Shown: positions 1-11,789 of the stretch, one piece after another
How positions within the stretch are numbered: position 1 is the first letter of the stretch
How the letters are laid out: each line of letters opens with the position of its first letter
From: Silurus meridionalis
Lineage: Eukaryota > Chordata > Actinopteri > Siluriformes > Siluridae
Reading direction: 5' to 3'
Assembly: GCF_014805685.1 (NCBI RefSeq)
Contig: NC_060892.1
Span: 13,472,990-13,536,989 of the forward strand
DNA: 64,000 bases
The notes under the pieces: model-generated
Databases searched by the model: none
What the model saw: the letters and a program-made list of their open reading frames with translations, nothing else
Told to the model about the DNA's origin: nothing
Program-made: the position numbers and the translations under genes

Positions 1-1019
1 ATGACCTATGAGCAGGAAAAGGCTGAGGACAAACTGTATTTTTCTTATTATTATTTGAAAAGCTGTGAAGAGCTGTTCTACAGCAAATGAAAAGTATGAT
101 GCGTCTTTTTTTGTGGTATAAGTAATATAAAAACACTACTCCTGACAGCTCTATTGGAATTGATAATATTTCTCAAATCATTTATTTCTTTAATATCAAA
201 ATCAAGCCATTCTAATGTGGCATATGACAAATTCTTATTTAATGGGCATGACCAATAGAATTACCCCATCATGACTTTCTGACCCAGTGCCATTCTTATA
301 GCAATAAAAATCTAATTACACATAACTCACATACACGGCTATTTAATAACACTGCATAGGAACATAAAACCCATTTTAGTAGTTCAGCATTTTCTCCCAC
401 AGGAAACAGCTGTGTAGAAGTGTTTTGCCAATACAGTGAGCCACTTACTACATTGTAAAGACTTTGGGGAGGATAAGAAAAAAAAAAGGAACAAAACTGT
501 GCAAAAAAAAAAAAAACTAAACCAGGAGCTGGAACAAAAATTTGGTTGCATCAAATCTGTGCCTTATGTATCAGATTGTTTTTTTTATCGTTTCTTTTTA
601 AAAGAAACTCATACTGCATCACATTAACTAGTATCAGCAAATATCAAACTGTTGCATTACATTGTAATTTCTCAATACAGATTCGATCCTTATGAATTAA
701 AATTTCTCAGCAATAGTGGAATTATTAAATAGAACAACTGCCTTTTGAATTAAAACCATATTAGCAGATTGACGCTTCTCAAACTCAGCTCGTTGCCATA
801 AACGGTGAACATGTTCCTATTGATCATCACAGATCGCATAACTATATAGCAAATTATGATCACTAGCACTAATTAAATGAAAGCCTATTTTGTCTTTCAC
901 TAATGAGCAGCACATGGAGCATGAACATTACTCATTACTCATTTTCTACATGGATAGGATCCTTAGCATGGACTAATCTGTGCTCCAATCTTAAAACAGG
1001 AAACGGTATGATCAGTCAA

Positions 1020-1168
1020 AATGGTATTAGCCCAAATCCCAGTGCTGCCACTACAGGGCCTGTGAGCAGGGCCCTTAACTTTAACTGCTCAGTTGTAGAA
1101 ATGAGATAATAGTTAGTTGCTCTGGACGCTTGCTGTCTGCCAAACGCTATAAATGCAATTGTAATTAG
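1020..1168 (+). repeat. tRNA-derived SINE fragment
   Basis: This stretch matches the common teleost SINE tail that reads GGGCCCTTAAC, then a GAGATAA block, a TTGCTCTGGA block and CTGCCAAA..CTATAAATG. The left end carries a decayed B-box-like CCCAAATCCCAG. Family assignment (HAmo/V-SINE-like) is from memory of the tail consensus. Confidence 0.6.
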
Positions 1169-1176
1169 TGCTAGCT

Positions 1177-1335
1177 AGGTTTGGACTTTGGATCGGAAGC
1201 TCACGAGTTCAAATACCAACAACGCCGAGCAGTACAAGCAAGGACCTTAACCTTTAACTGCTTTTTTTTTTTTTTATTCAATTAAGTTGATCTCAATAAG
1301 AGCGTGTGCCAAACACCATATATGCAAATGTTACA
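1177..1335 (+). repeat. Second tRNA-derived SINE fragment, same family
   Basis: It starts with a GAGTTCAAATACC B-box-like sequence, then a degenerate CTTAACCTTTAACTGC block. A 14-base T-run interrupts it near 1261, and it ends with GTGTGCCAAACACCATATATG. It has the same orientation as the fragment immediately to the left, suggesting a tandem insertion. Confidence 0.55.
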
Positions 1336-1637
1336 GTATAGTAAAAAGAAAAGTGAATCCTCAAAGCCGGGAAATATTCATAGCCGACATTTTAATCTAG
1401 TTCTCAAATGTTCTCATGCTCAGCAGCACATCCTGGCTTTCATACTCTAGGTCATTAAATATCGAAAACTTTGCCTTAGGCATACATTAGTACAATATTT
1501 TAGTGACCCATTTATAGCTTTCAGTCAGATTTCCAGGCAACCAAAGCCGTGCACTAGCTGGAGTTCCACCTGAGCCCCTGTTCCCATCAGATCAGCCATT
1601 TTCTAAATAAATCCAGAACTTGACAACAAACGCTTAC

Positions 1638-2384
1638 CTTTTCGTTTTTCACTTTCTTTAAGACTCGACACTCGCCGTTATCCATGTCTTCGGGTTCTGA
1701 TTTAATAGACAACGGTACTATTCCTACAGATTCCAATGCATTATTTCCATGTGGCTCAGTCACGGCCATGTCCACATTCTGCGCACTGTCAAAGGAGGCG
1801 CTACGCGTATTGTTCCCAAGTGCTTGAGCGTTAGCAGCTACCTCCTTCTCGATAGCGACCACGGCTACCGCTCCTTCGCTTTTCTCCTTCTTGTTTTTCC
1901 CGCTCGATACCTCCTTGTCCTTTTTACTATTTGGTACATTGCGGGCCGTTTTCCCGCCCTTCTCCATGCCTTTCCCAGGCGTGGCGTTCCCAGCACCTCC
2001 CGAGCTACCTGTCGTACCAGTAACCTCCACCTGGGTTCGCCCTTGGTGCTCTTTTTTCATGGCGTCCCCTGCTGGAGACTTGGTACTATTGTCCTTGGAG
2101 TTCTTGTTGCGCTTCGATTTTGATTTGCTCTCTTTGCCTTGAGGGGCCCCGACAGGGCTCACAAACTTGATATTGTCGGGCAGGGCAGCGACAGCACTGG
2201 GCGGAGCAGCCATTCCCCCTGCTTCCTTGGAGCCAGACATCTCGAGTTTGTCCTTCTCTAAGTCAGCTTCGAGGTCGATGATCAGATTGCCGACACCAAT
2301 GTCCCACTCATCACCGCTGTCGTAAGGGTCCACCGCATTCGAGTCCACACCTTTCCCGCCTGCAGTGCCACCACTTAGGGACAT
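1638..2384 (-). CDS. znf609: ZNF609 first coding exon (N-terminal 249 codons)
   Basis: This is the N-terminal coding exon of zinc finger protein 609, a large nuclear regulator; in mammals ZNF609 is linked to NIPBL/Integrator-associated transcription and myoblast proliferation (family knowledge). Visible here: a start [14 protein letters not shown], then the highly conserved acidic block [20 protein letters not shown] near residues 21-40, then [11 protein letters not shown] and [17 protein letters not shown] long Lys/Ser-rich, probably disordered stretch follows, and the exon ends in [20 protein letters not shown] and PDNIKFV fit ZNF609 better than its paralogue ZNF608. The exon ends at 1638 with AAG|GTAAGC, after exactly 249 codons (phase 0). 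Past the donor an intronic stop would follow within 17 codons. The C2H2 zinc finger and all later exons lie beyond the left edge of the window. Teleosts often keep two copies; I cannot say whether this is a or b. Confidence 0.95.
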
Positions 2385-2468
2385 TTTAGTGCCAGCTCCC
2401 CGAGTCTGTCACTGTAATGTCTGATTGCTCAGACTTCCAGGCGGTGGGGAGGAGGGAAAGCAGAGGCC

Positions 2469-2504
2469 TCAACGTATCGATACCAATTTCCCAAACACCC
2501 ACAT
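2469..2504 (-). other. Upstream ORF in znf609 5'UTR, 11 codons
   Basis: Six bases inside the exon an ATG opens a short reading frame, MWVFGKLVSIR, ending at TGA (2471-2469). It lies 85 nt upstream of the main start codon and in the same frame. In linear mRNA it is a potential translational dampener. In a back-spliced circle the same codons would extend the main ORF (see findings). Whether it is translated cannot be judged from sequence. Confidence 0.45.
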
Positions 2505-3149
2505 CTTGCCCTAAAGGGGAAAAAGAGTTACAAAAAGAAAACAGGATTAGCTTATACTGAGAATCAAATAAGAAAAGAACCTGTGAACCGCTACTGCTAG
2601 TCTTTACTTAAAAGATTGTGTGTAGAATTTGTTTGTAGGCCACAACAAACTAATTCTGTGTTCACAGTGCACACTAAACTCATTAGAAAGCAAAGCTATT
2701 ACAGAGCAATAAAAGAGCACCTCCAAACCATTCCAAGTGCTAAATCTTCCAATAATTCAGCTTAGCTACTGCATCAGATTCAACGATCATCCATTAAGAC
2801 CATTTTTATAGGGTGCCATTGCATTTGTTCTAGCTTTGTATACATGCATTTTTGTTGCTAATAGTTAAAAGCGATGCTCATGATAACATAAAAAAAAAAA
2901 AGAAAGCAAAATAAAACAAATATTTTAAATCGCTAAAATCATACTATGCACCATGTTAAACTTATTGGTGAGATCTCACTTTATTGTATCACGATATAAT
3001 ATTTTTGGTCGCATTAACCAGCCCTGTGAGGAGACGGTCTTATTTTTCAAAATGTTCACCAAATTCACACAGAAGCTACTTAATCCTAAATGCATGAAAA
3101 ACCAACTGAGGCATTCATGGGGTTTGTGCGATTCCAAGTCGATCGACTA

Positions 3150-3362
3150 ACATTCTTTCGGCTTCTACCATTAGGGGTCGCCACAGCGGACCATCCGCAT
3201 GTTTGATTTAGCATGTTTTTATGCTGGATGCAACCCTCCCCATTTATCCGGGCTTGGGACCGGCACTGAAAGTGGCTGGGGATGGTTTCCATGACCGGAG
3301 ATCGAACCCGGGCCGCAGCGGTGAGAGCGCCGCATCCTAACCACTAGACCACCAGGGGACTT
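3150..3362 (-). repeat. tRNA-Glu-derived SINE with near-complete tRNA head
   Basis: Read on the minus strand, the element begins with a 72-base head almost identical to tRNA-Glu(CTC). It has CCTGGTGGTCTAGTGGTTAG (A box), GGCGCTCTCACCGC (anticodon loop, CTC) and CCCGGGTTCGATC (B box). The body follows, with a GGGTTGCATCCAGC block and a GGCGACCCCTAATGG block. Acceptor-stem pairing is broken and no tRNA 3' end is present, so this is a SINE and not a tRNA gene. Both Pol III promoter boxes look intact. A second copy lies at 49434-49644. Confidence 0.8.
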
Positions 3363-3599
3363 CAAGCCGATCGACTAAAGTACGAATAAATTCCGCAAAT
3401 TTACCGCACAATCGTAGGATACAAACGTTCATCGGAACCCATTTATCGCGAGTATTTTAAGCGTGATGAGGTTGGTCCAGTGTGATAAATGAGATCCATC
3501 TATCTCGGAGTAAAACTGACTGCGCTGTATGAGAACGAGATTAACGAAGAAGAAAAAAAAAACAGGAAAATCAAGTTACAATTAGCACAAAGCCGTAGA

Positions 3600-3760
3600 G
3601 GGACGGGGCTGTTAAATCCGAGGCTTAGTCAAAGCGCGATGCCCGTAAACTAATTGAAGCGGCCGTGCTCCTTTTCACAGGCCACTAAGCTCGGAGAGGC
3701 TTAGCAGTCTAAAGCTTGAAAGGCTGACCCTAGTGGAAGGAGCGCGCCCTTTGACCCCAA
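3600..3760. promoter_or_regulatory. Candidate conserved noncoding element
   Basis: Non-repetitive, mixed-composition stretch in the putative znf609 intron 1 containing AACTAATTGAAGCG (homeodomain-type core) next to GC-rich motifs, with no open frame of note. Its status as an enhancer is a guess from texture only. Confidence 0.2.
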
Positions 3761-6614
3761 CTCATTGTAAATAATTAACACTGACGTCTACAGCATCTGT
3801 CCCGAGGAGATTGTAAAGACAGATAAGGACAATTTGGCAGGGGTGGGGGGGAGGGGGTGTTGACAGCACGCGCGTTAAAGCAAGTTATTTGATTAATAGA
3901 AATGTACATCCAGGTTTAATTAAAGTGCTGTTATGTTCTGAAACAGCACTGGGACATACGCTTCGGCTCACGCGCTTAACAGCTTGGATACATTACACTC
4001 TTTCATGTCTTTTGATCTTTACTACATAACATCCATCAGCTCAGATGGCAGGCGAGGAGCGTGAAAGTCATCATTTATCACTTGCGATGTCATCACATAC
4101 AGCTGTGCATTCGCATTCATGGTGAACAACTCGTCTCGAGGAACGTTCCCTCTTACCACGCGCCGCTTCGTTATTTTCTCGATCTAGTGGCTAGCGATGT
4201 TCTTATGAGGCCGTGAACGTCGGCGCATCCACGATTGACGAGAGCGTCGTTTGTGGTTTTGAAAGGGGGGTGAAAAGGAAGGTGGTGTAGCTCGACTTAC
4301 AGTGTACACATCAAGTCATCAAAGAGAACACAAAACAAACACAGGTTCCAAGTCAACTGTTTCCGCCAAACGTATAACTATTTGTACAACATAAAAACAA
4401 TGTGTGTTAATTAAATTCACGTTTTTTTTTTTTTTGAGCAATCAAATTAGAGATTTGGCAGGATGGACATGCAAACCAATGAATTGTTTAAGAAATATTG
4501 TTGCACCCCTCTGCACTCAGACCACCAGATGTTAACTTTCAGAGGAAGAGAAACAAAAATGAAAAACTAAACTTAGTCTTATTCAAAGTGATAAAAATCC
4601 TACAACTTGATAAACTCCAATTGTCGAGATGTCTATCAGCAATGTGTGATACTATCATCCAAATCATCCTGAGCACAAGTGTGTGCCTGGCTGGAATCAA
4701 CAAAAGAAAATCCTCCATTATCTGTGTTACTCTTTATCTCCATGTGATGTTGCATTACTGCCTCTGCTGCAAAACTGTAGCAGTTCATAACCTCATCACT
4801 ACTGTATTGTTGACCAAAACAAAAGCAAACAATCTACTTTTAATAAAAATGCCACATATCTGACAGTCAGGAAAATCAGATATCAATCACTTAATAAAAG
4901 AATAATCATTTAGTGGAATTGGAGTTGGAAAAGTAATGTGCTCTTTTTGGAACTGGAAATGTTTTAATGTAAAAAAAAGAGAAATGACAGTTCTACTTTG
5001 TTCAGATTGCAGTTTTTATATATGTACATTATACCTTACCTCCATGTAGGTGATTTTGGTATGTGAGCTTAATGGCAAAGCAATTTAATAAAAAAAGAAT
5101 AAAAATAAAAACATTGCAGAAATTACATATCGGCTGATACTTGAAATTTCAGTATTGCATTAGAAAAATTAAAAACTGATTGTGCCAACTGAATTTTATT
5201 ATTTTTTAACAAGCGATTCATCCTAAGCCTCTTGTTCCTCGTGGATTTCTTTTTGTCACCCTGACGACTCTGAGGTTACAGCACTTCCTGTTTAGGACAC
5301 GAAGCGTGCGAATGATTCATTAAGCTAAACTCGGTCGAGGAGCTGTCGTCTAATCTCTCGCAGATGTCCGAGCCTTCGAGCCTAAAAACCTGCAGCTGCC
5401 CTTCCTGCTAGAGCAGAGCGACACGGGTCGGGTCGGACGTGAGTTTTTACCATCTGGAGCCGTGCTGTGGAGAACCGAGCGCTCCTCGAGTCCTGTTATC
5501 GCTAAACTGACACTTAGGGAATCCCTCGAGCTTCTGTCTGAAATGTCAGGAAAGAGCACGATGTGGGGGGAAAAAAAACAAGTGAGTGTAACCTGTCACT
5601 GATAGCTAAGTGGAAGAGGTGATTACAGAGACTTCAAGGAAAAGAAACAGCTTTGAGAAGAAAAAAAAAAACATGGGGGTGTGTAATGGTTAAAAAAAAA
5701 AAAAAAAAGGAACAGTACTTTTATCTGAAACGTATAAAATATGTGTAATTATAGTACCGTTTTTTAAAAAGACGAGATTTGAGAACTGATAGTTTCAAAC
5801 TCTTGTTTTAGTTGCTTTACATAAAGTCTAAAAACCAAACATTCATGGAAACTAATATATATTATTAAATGGTAAAAAACGCTACTACAGTGTGGACATC
5901 AGTGAGTCGATCTGGAAGAACCCACCAAGAATAGATCATCTACACATTCTGTAAGATGGAGATAAATATTCATACCTTTTTTATTAGATATAAAGAAAAG
6001 GAGAACAGCGTGTGCACACATTTTGGGTCGATTCATTCTAAAAGCACCTGAATAAAAACCTGATGGCTTTCCTTATTATAACCAATCTCTTGCTATATTT
6101 CTAAAGCACACAAGTCAGCAAGCTGTTCTTTTCTTCTTTCCTTTGTTTAGCTATTATTAGCGAACCCGTCTTCTCCAACACACCTCTGCTTTATTCCACA
6201 ATCAAGGCAAAGAAAAAGCTCTTTACATATTTATTTATACAAAGGGGGTTCAATCGATTTTTTTTCCACAAATCTCAAATATTACAAGAAAAAAAAAATT
6301 TGCATGAAGAATCTTTGACTTCATTATGCAGAACAGGAAAAAAAAAAATCAACCATTTTGAAACATCAAAGTAAAAAAACAAACAAACAACAACAAAAAA
6401 AAAACATCACACAGTTTTACCTCATTATATTATATATTTTTTTTTAGTAAATGTTTATAACATCTTCAGATTTTTTTTAAGTAAAACTAAGTCTTTAATG
6501 TGTTTAAAATATGAGCATTTATGTAAAGGAGATCACGTGGGATCATGTGATGTCACCATATTTACGTATTTGCTGTGTGAATCACTTGTATAAATAACCT
6601 GAAATGGATGTAGA

Positions 6615-6616
<2 letters not shown>

Positions 6617-6651
<35 letters not shown>
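6617..6651. repeat. (AAT)n microsatellite
   Basis: About a dozen AAT/TAA units in an AT-rich stretch. A-runs and T-runs of 8-12 bases are common in the surrounding 6.2-6.7 kb. Confidence 0.95.
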
Positions 6652-6652
<1 letters not shown>

Positions 6653-7969
6653 TGAAGAAAAGAAAAAAAAACAATTAGCAAAACTATGTAGTATAACTAT
6701 GTATCATGTAAACTATGTATTAGTTGAAAATAGTTTGATTGGGTTTGGAAAAGCCTGTCAATCATTGCATAAAGTCTCTACGAGCCACCACGGGTCCTGG
6801 GAGTGGAACTGTGTGAACATGGCAGAAAATCATTCAAACTATTGGAGACTGGGAGATAAAAGAGAACAAAAACATGCCTTGTGTCACTGAATCTACTACA
6901 TTACCTTTCTTTAGAAACATTTTCTCTCAAGAGACAGAAATATCACAAGAGAAACTGTGCATAATAAAAAAAAAAAGGGCTACAGTTACAGTGATGCACT
7001 CGTTCATTTTTCTGACTCTTACTTGAAACATTTGCTGGAATTGGAAAACGAGCATCGCATCCAAACTCAATACTTCACTAATCACATGACTGACTGATGT
7101 GAAACACATTGGCACGGTATCAGCTCTGTGTCCTAAACGCTGAACACACGGAGAAAGGCAGAGAGCCGATATTTAACCCTGCGCCAGCTCCTCAGGCTAC
7201 ACGCTGCGTCTGAGCACCTGAAATCGGGTTGAAGTCTGCAGACGCTGATCGATGCTGCAATCTCCAGCACTTTACCGCCTGCCAATTCGCGGCCTACGTA
7301 ATTGGCAAAACAAAGCTTCTGACGGAGAGGCTGCTTTTGTGATGAAACGTTCGCTGAGAAAAAGCGTACGCGCTTTCTCGCCGTCGTTCTGGGATATGAG
7401 CTAATTCACTAAAGTAACTCTATTACTGGGGGGGGGAGCGTTAGTGCTGCTTTTAGAAACGCAGCTGAGAGCGCACGTTGTTTCTCGCCGTGTTTTTCTC
7501 TGGATGGGAGAACGTCGGCCGTGTCTGCTAGTGCATTCTGGGAATGGCAGGAATCTGAGCATTAAATTCGATCAGTCGCGCAACATGTTTCCTGATGATT
7601 GCTGTGTTCTAGCACATTGTTCTAAACCGGTACAAAATACAGGGGCACAAAAAAAAATCTCAGATCTTACATAACCTTTAAACAATACAATAGAGCTCAT
7701 ACACACAGAGCCCACTGGAATAGGAAGCACAATGCATAATCATTGGTGGTGGCGGGTGAGGGGGGGGTGGATCCTTGGTTGTAGGTGTCAGACTGATTTT
7801 AGATTTTCAGGAAGCACTAAACAACTAACAGTTTACACAAAGTGGTGTGAGAAGAAAAGCATCACCCAATAAACAGTATACAGCAAAAGTCCTCAAAGCC
7901 AGAGATAGAGAAAACTGGAGAAAAAAAGATGCCTGATCGTCACTTTTGCTTCTGACCCCAGACGCCTAT

Positions 7970-8110
7970 TCGCTGCAGATATGAACGGGGTCTACCCTTT
8001 ATATCTCGGCTTCCGGGGCGAGCGATTAATCATATAATGGAGCGGCGCTTAGCGCAGAGCTGGCCTCTGCAATTTGCTAATCAGAGAAGGTCATACTTAG
8101 GTTAATGCTT
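7970..8110. promoter_or_regulatory. Candidate conserved noncoding element
   Basis: Non-repetitive stretch with GAGCGATTAATCATATAATG followed by a palindrome-rich GGCGCTTAGCGCAGAG and TTTGCTAATCAG. The density of TAAT cores and lack of repeats or ORFs suggests a regulatory element, but this needs cross-species alignment. Confidence 0.25.
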
Positions 8111-8729
8111 TTCATTCAGGAGCTGTATTAAAAAAAAATCATAACTAATTATGCTCGGCGTTTCTGCTAGCAAGCGGCGCTCTAATAAAGTGCAGACGGT
8201 TTCAGATCGAGCGTATTGGAAGCACGCTGAACGACGATCGCCGCTTCGGCCAGGATCGGAGCTCGGAGCGGGTCGGGGATGATTAGGATTTTTAACTGTC
8301 CTCGGAGTCCGGAGACAAAAATCCGCATGATCTACAGCTGATGAGTTTAACACAGAGACAAACCTCTATTAGCAACACCTTTTCAAGTGGAGCTTGCAGT
8401 AGATTAAGCCACTGTTTGCTAATACCAGAGCAAGAACATGCAGCGATAGTGGGGGAAATGCAGGAAGGTTGCGAGTTTGAAGCCTCGCTCGCCTGTGCGT
8501 TGATTTGCTTTGGATAAAGAGATGAAGACTAAAAAGTGAGTGAAGGTCAAAACCTGTTCATTAAATATACAGGAGCCGTGCAGAACAGCCACACTCTCGC
8601 ACGCACACACGCGCACACACACACGGCATCTATCTTCTATAATCGCTACAAAAAAACATTAACCTTATACAACTGAAACATTCATAACATCAGAAGAATG
8701 ATGGTGTAAAATATCAGACGAGAGAATAC

Positions 8730-8730
8730 G

Positions 8731-8766
<36 letters not shown>
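8730..8766. repeat. (CT)n microsatellite
   Basis: Uninterrupted CT run of about 18 units in intronic sequence. Confidence 0.95.
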
Positions 8767-8771
<5 letters not shown>

Positions 8772-11700
8772 CTTGTAGGAAATGAAACAGCTTCATTATT
8801 GTAGATTAGCTAAATAAACTGTACGTCAGTGAAAGTGAAATGAAGCAGCGCTGCTCTGAAATGGTGTTTGTCTATAGAATTAACCATGTGTAGCTCCTGG
8901 ATCGTTGAAACGCACGTGTAATTTCAGTTCCCACTTCCTCAAAAAAAATCCTTTCTTATCCGCGATCTGAACAGCAGCTTGCGCTGTTCCTATTCTGAAC
9001 TGCTCTACTGTATACAGAATCATCACCATTCAGAGAATACAAACATTGCTGTGGACATGAAGATGCAATTTTGCGATATTTATCCGATTCGTCCTGCACC
9101 AGATGTGTTTGAATGAACTGCACTTGCTGTGACTCGGTAACACACCCGGTAGAATAATAAAGTATTATTAGATAGGGTTATATCGCGACACAGGACTTCG
9201 CCCGCTCTAAACTTCAGTCATGTGTCTACGTACAACTGGTTCAGAGGGAGTTCAGAGCAAACCACTGCATGTGGAAGATGCTAAAATGTCTGACAGTGAC
9301 CTTGGACATGTTCTGATTCTGAAGGTCAAATCTATTCATCAAACGCCCAAAACTCCCACAATAATAATTATAATAATAATAATAAAAAGTAGAAAAAGAA
9401 CCAATATTACAATTGAAAAACTGAATAATATAAATTTCAAAAGCTGAATAAAAATAAACAAAATAAAATGCAGCAAAAAAAATTGAATAAAATAAAATAT
9501 TTATATTATAAAAATAAGTTGTATTTTTTAATCACTGATTTAGTGTAACAGATCTTGATCTTAATAAAAGGCAAATATATATGTATTGTGTTCTCCTGCA
9601 TGCTCGAGTCAGCTCCCGACTACCAAACACACAAGAAATGAATTAAACAGCATTTATATTCGAATTAATAAATTAATACTCTTCATACTTCTACTAAAAT
9701 CAGAATGACGAGGCGCTGAATGATGCGTGTGCGTGTGTGAGAGAGAGATGAACACAAAAGACAGATGTACACAAAAGATTCTTCATGAGGGTGTAAATTC
9801 CAACGTCTGAATGTCAGTAAACACCAATTAGCTAATGTGTCGGGCGTGACGACGTTTCTCCTGAGGATTAAGGAGGTTGTGGATTGTCTGGAGAAAAGCA
9901 GACACACTGTATACTTCCTATAGATCTATAATTCAGACGTCTAATCAGACAGAAATAAAAACTCAGACAATTTTCCTCTTTCTGCTCCAATTTTTCTTGC
10001 TGTATAGCTGATCTCTAGTCTGATGTGCCGTCTTTAGCAAAACCATTTCCAAAAACGCATGTGAATGCGTACTGGGATGCAAACTGAGGCTTTGATGGAC
10101 CGTTCAGGGTTTAGCAGTGTGCTGTGTGTCTGGTGTAGTGATGCTCATGAGTCCAACACAGTGCTCATTTTATCATATCATATAAAAAGGAAGATCTGAT
10201 ACTTAGTCACAACAACGGAAAAACCCCACACGAGTTTCAGTACAATGCTGAAATAAAACTAACCTCACAAACTCACAGCGATCTGGACGTATTTTACAAT
10301 TAATGATGGCACACTGCGAAGAAGCCTGTGGGCTTCCTTCAGGAATCTTCCCACAATTCAAGCAACCGCAAAACAACACCAGGTGAGTGAACAGAACAGC
10401 GCTTACTCAGCATGTTATTTGTAACTCACTAGCACTCAGTGATAAGAAGAAATTTCAGTTATTAAAACACTTCACTTATCCCTGGTATCATCACCACTGT
10501 AAAACTAACACTGATGTACTGCACTGTTTACGACATGACAATACAATCATGGCAGCTCACACTGACTACTGTAAAGTTTTCAGTCTTCTTTACTTGTGAA
10601 TTATTTCATAGCAGCACCAGAATTAGTCACAGTAGTCGGTTAAATCTTTACCCTTAAACAATCACTGTTTTGAGAAGATGATCAACAATACAGTTATTAC
10701 TAACGTTAGCTGGCAAGCTTGTTGCTAAGCTACTTGCTATTGCCTGCTGTTGCTCCCTTGTTGCAGTTTCAGTCCGAAATGTTGCATGAACTTTTGTTCA
10801 CGACAGTAGAACAGGACAGTGAAACACTAAAGCATGTAACTTTTACAATGCACAGTAAACGATTATTTACATGCGCTGACAAACAAAATGTGTGTCCATG
10901 TTTTCTCTCTAAGTTCACACGTTCTGAAGCGGGAATTTACATCACAACCAGCACATTGCCACTTTACTAAAAAAAAAAAAAAAAAAAGACCGGAAAATTC
11001 ATGGTACACATTGTATTTTGGTCAAGTAAAATATTTCCAAATGAACATGAAAGTGCTGAGCCACCAATAACCAAAAATCTTCCTGTTTTTGTCAAAAAGT
11101 GTACCATTTTTTTGTTTACCTCAGAAGTTTTCCCACAATCTCTCTCTCTTCAGCTTGTAACAACGACGAGATGATTAGTGACACGGTGCCTCAATCAAGG
11201 AAGCACAATGCATCAGCGTTTTGAGATCTTATCGTTCAAAATAGGAATTTTGGAGAAAATAAAATAGGCATCATTTCATAATAAGAGATAAAAAAAAAAG
11301 AGAATGATTTTATCCTCCATTGTACAAACGTACAGTACACAACTCTTGACTCTGTAAAGGCAATTAATGGGTTTTGTTTCACATGTTATTAACATGTCTT
11401 ACACTCACTGTACTTAGATTATAAACCAAACTGACTTTAAAATACAAACACATTACTTAATAATCAGTATCTTAATCAGTTACAAGCTGGTTATCACAAA
11501 GCCAACCCAAGAATCATGTGTACATGCGTCTCAAACCCTGCATGCTGATTTCCATTAAGCCACACCGACAAAACCCAATACAGGACCAATTTACACCCCC
11601 AGAGCAAATGTAGGACACAAACATATTACTGAGAAAAAAAAAGAAAAAAAAAAGATATTATGAATTTCTTGCATAAAAGCTCCATCATATAATTTAACAA

Positions 11701-11789
11701 ACAAACCTGTACACATCCAGGCCAATCAAGATTTCTTTTTTAATTTAATTTGGTATAAAGGCATAATTTTTTTTTTTTATTAAGGAAAC

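Larger units (their letters stand above)
1..1637 (-). other. znf609 intron 2, 5' part
   Basis: Intronic sequence downstream of the znf609 donor, continuing off the left edge. It is AT-rich with short A-runs near 478 and 500 and a T-run near 1261. The only structure I can name is a pair of tRNA-derived SINE fragments (1020-1335). No further exon was recognised. Confidence 0.75.
1638..2510 (-). other. znf609: znf609 exon 2 (5'UTR plus first coding part), circRNA-type exon
   Basis: Full exon inferred from splice sites. The acceptor is a pyrimidine tract ending CCCCTTTAG just before 2510, and the donor is GTAAGC starting at 1637. The length is 873 nt, of which 126 nt (2510-2385) is 5'UTR. From memory, the human exon that circularises to circ-ZNF609 is about 874 nt with the same arrangement, so exon size and phase appear conserved from fish to human. 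That the acceptor is used is an inference, supported by the length match and by in-frame stops upstream of the start codon. Confidence 0.85.

Noticed and set aside
1749..2142. Plus-strand open frames of 124 and 83 codons
   Set aside because: They are antisense to the znf609 coding exon, whose minus-strand frame has a recognised conserved protein sequence.
3290..3362. A functional tRNA-Glu gene
   Set aside because: The head is tRNA-Glu-like but acceptor-stem pairing is broken, and it continues into a SINE body that is repeated at 49434-49644.
4498..4863. 121-codon plus-strand frame in znf609 intron
   Set aside because: Ordinary AT-rich intronic sequence with no known protein similarity and no splice context; a chance open frame.
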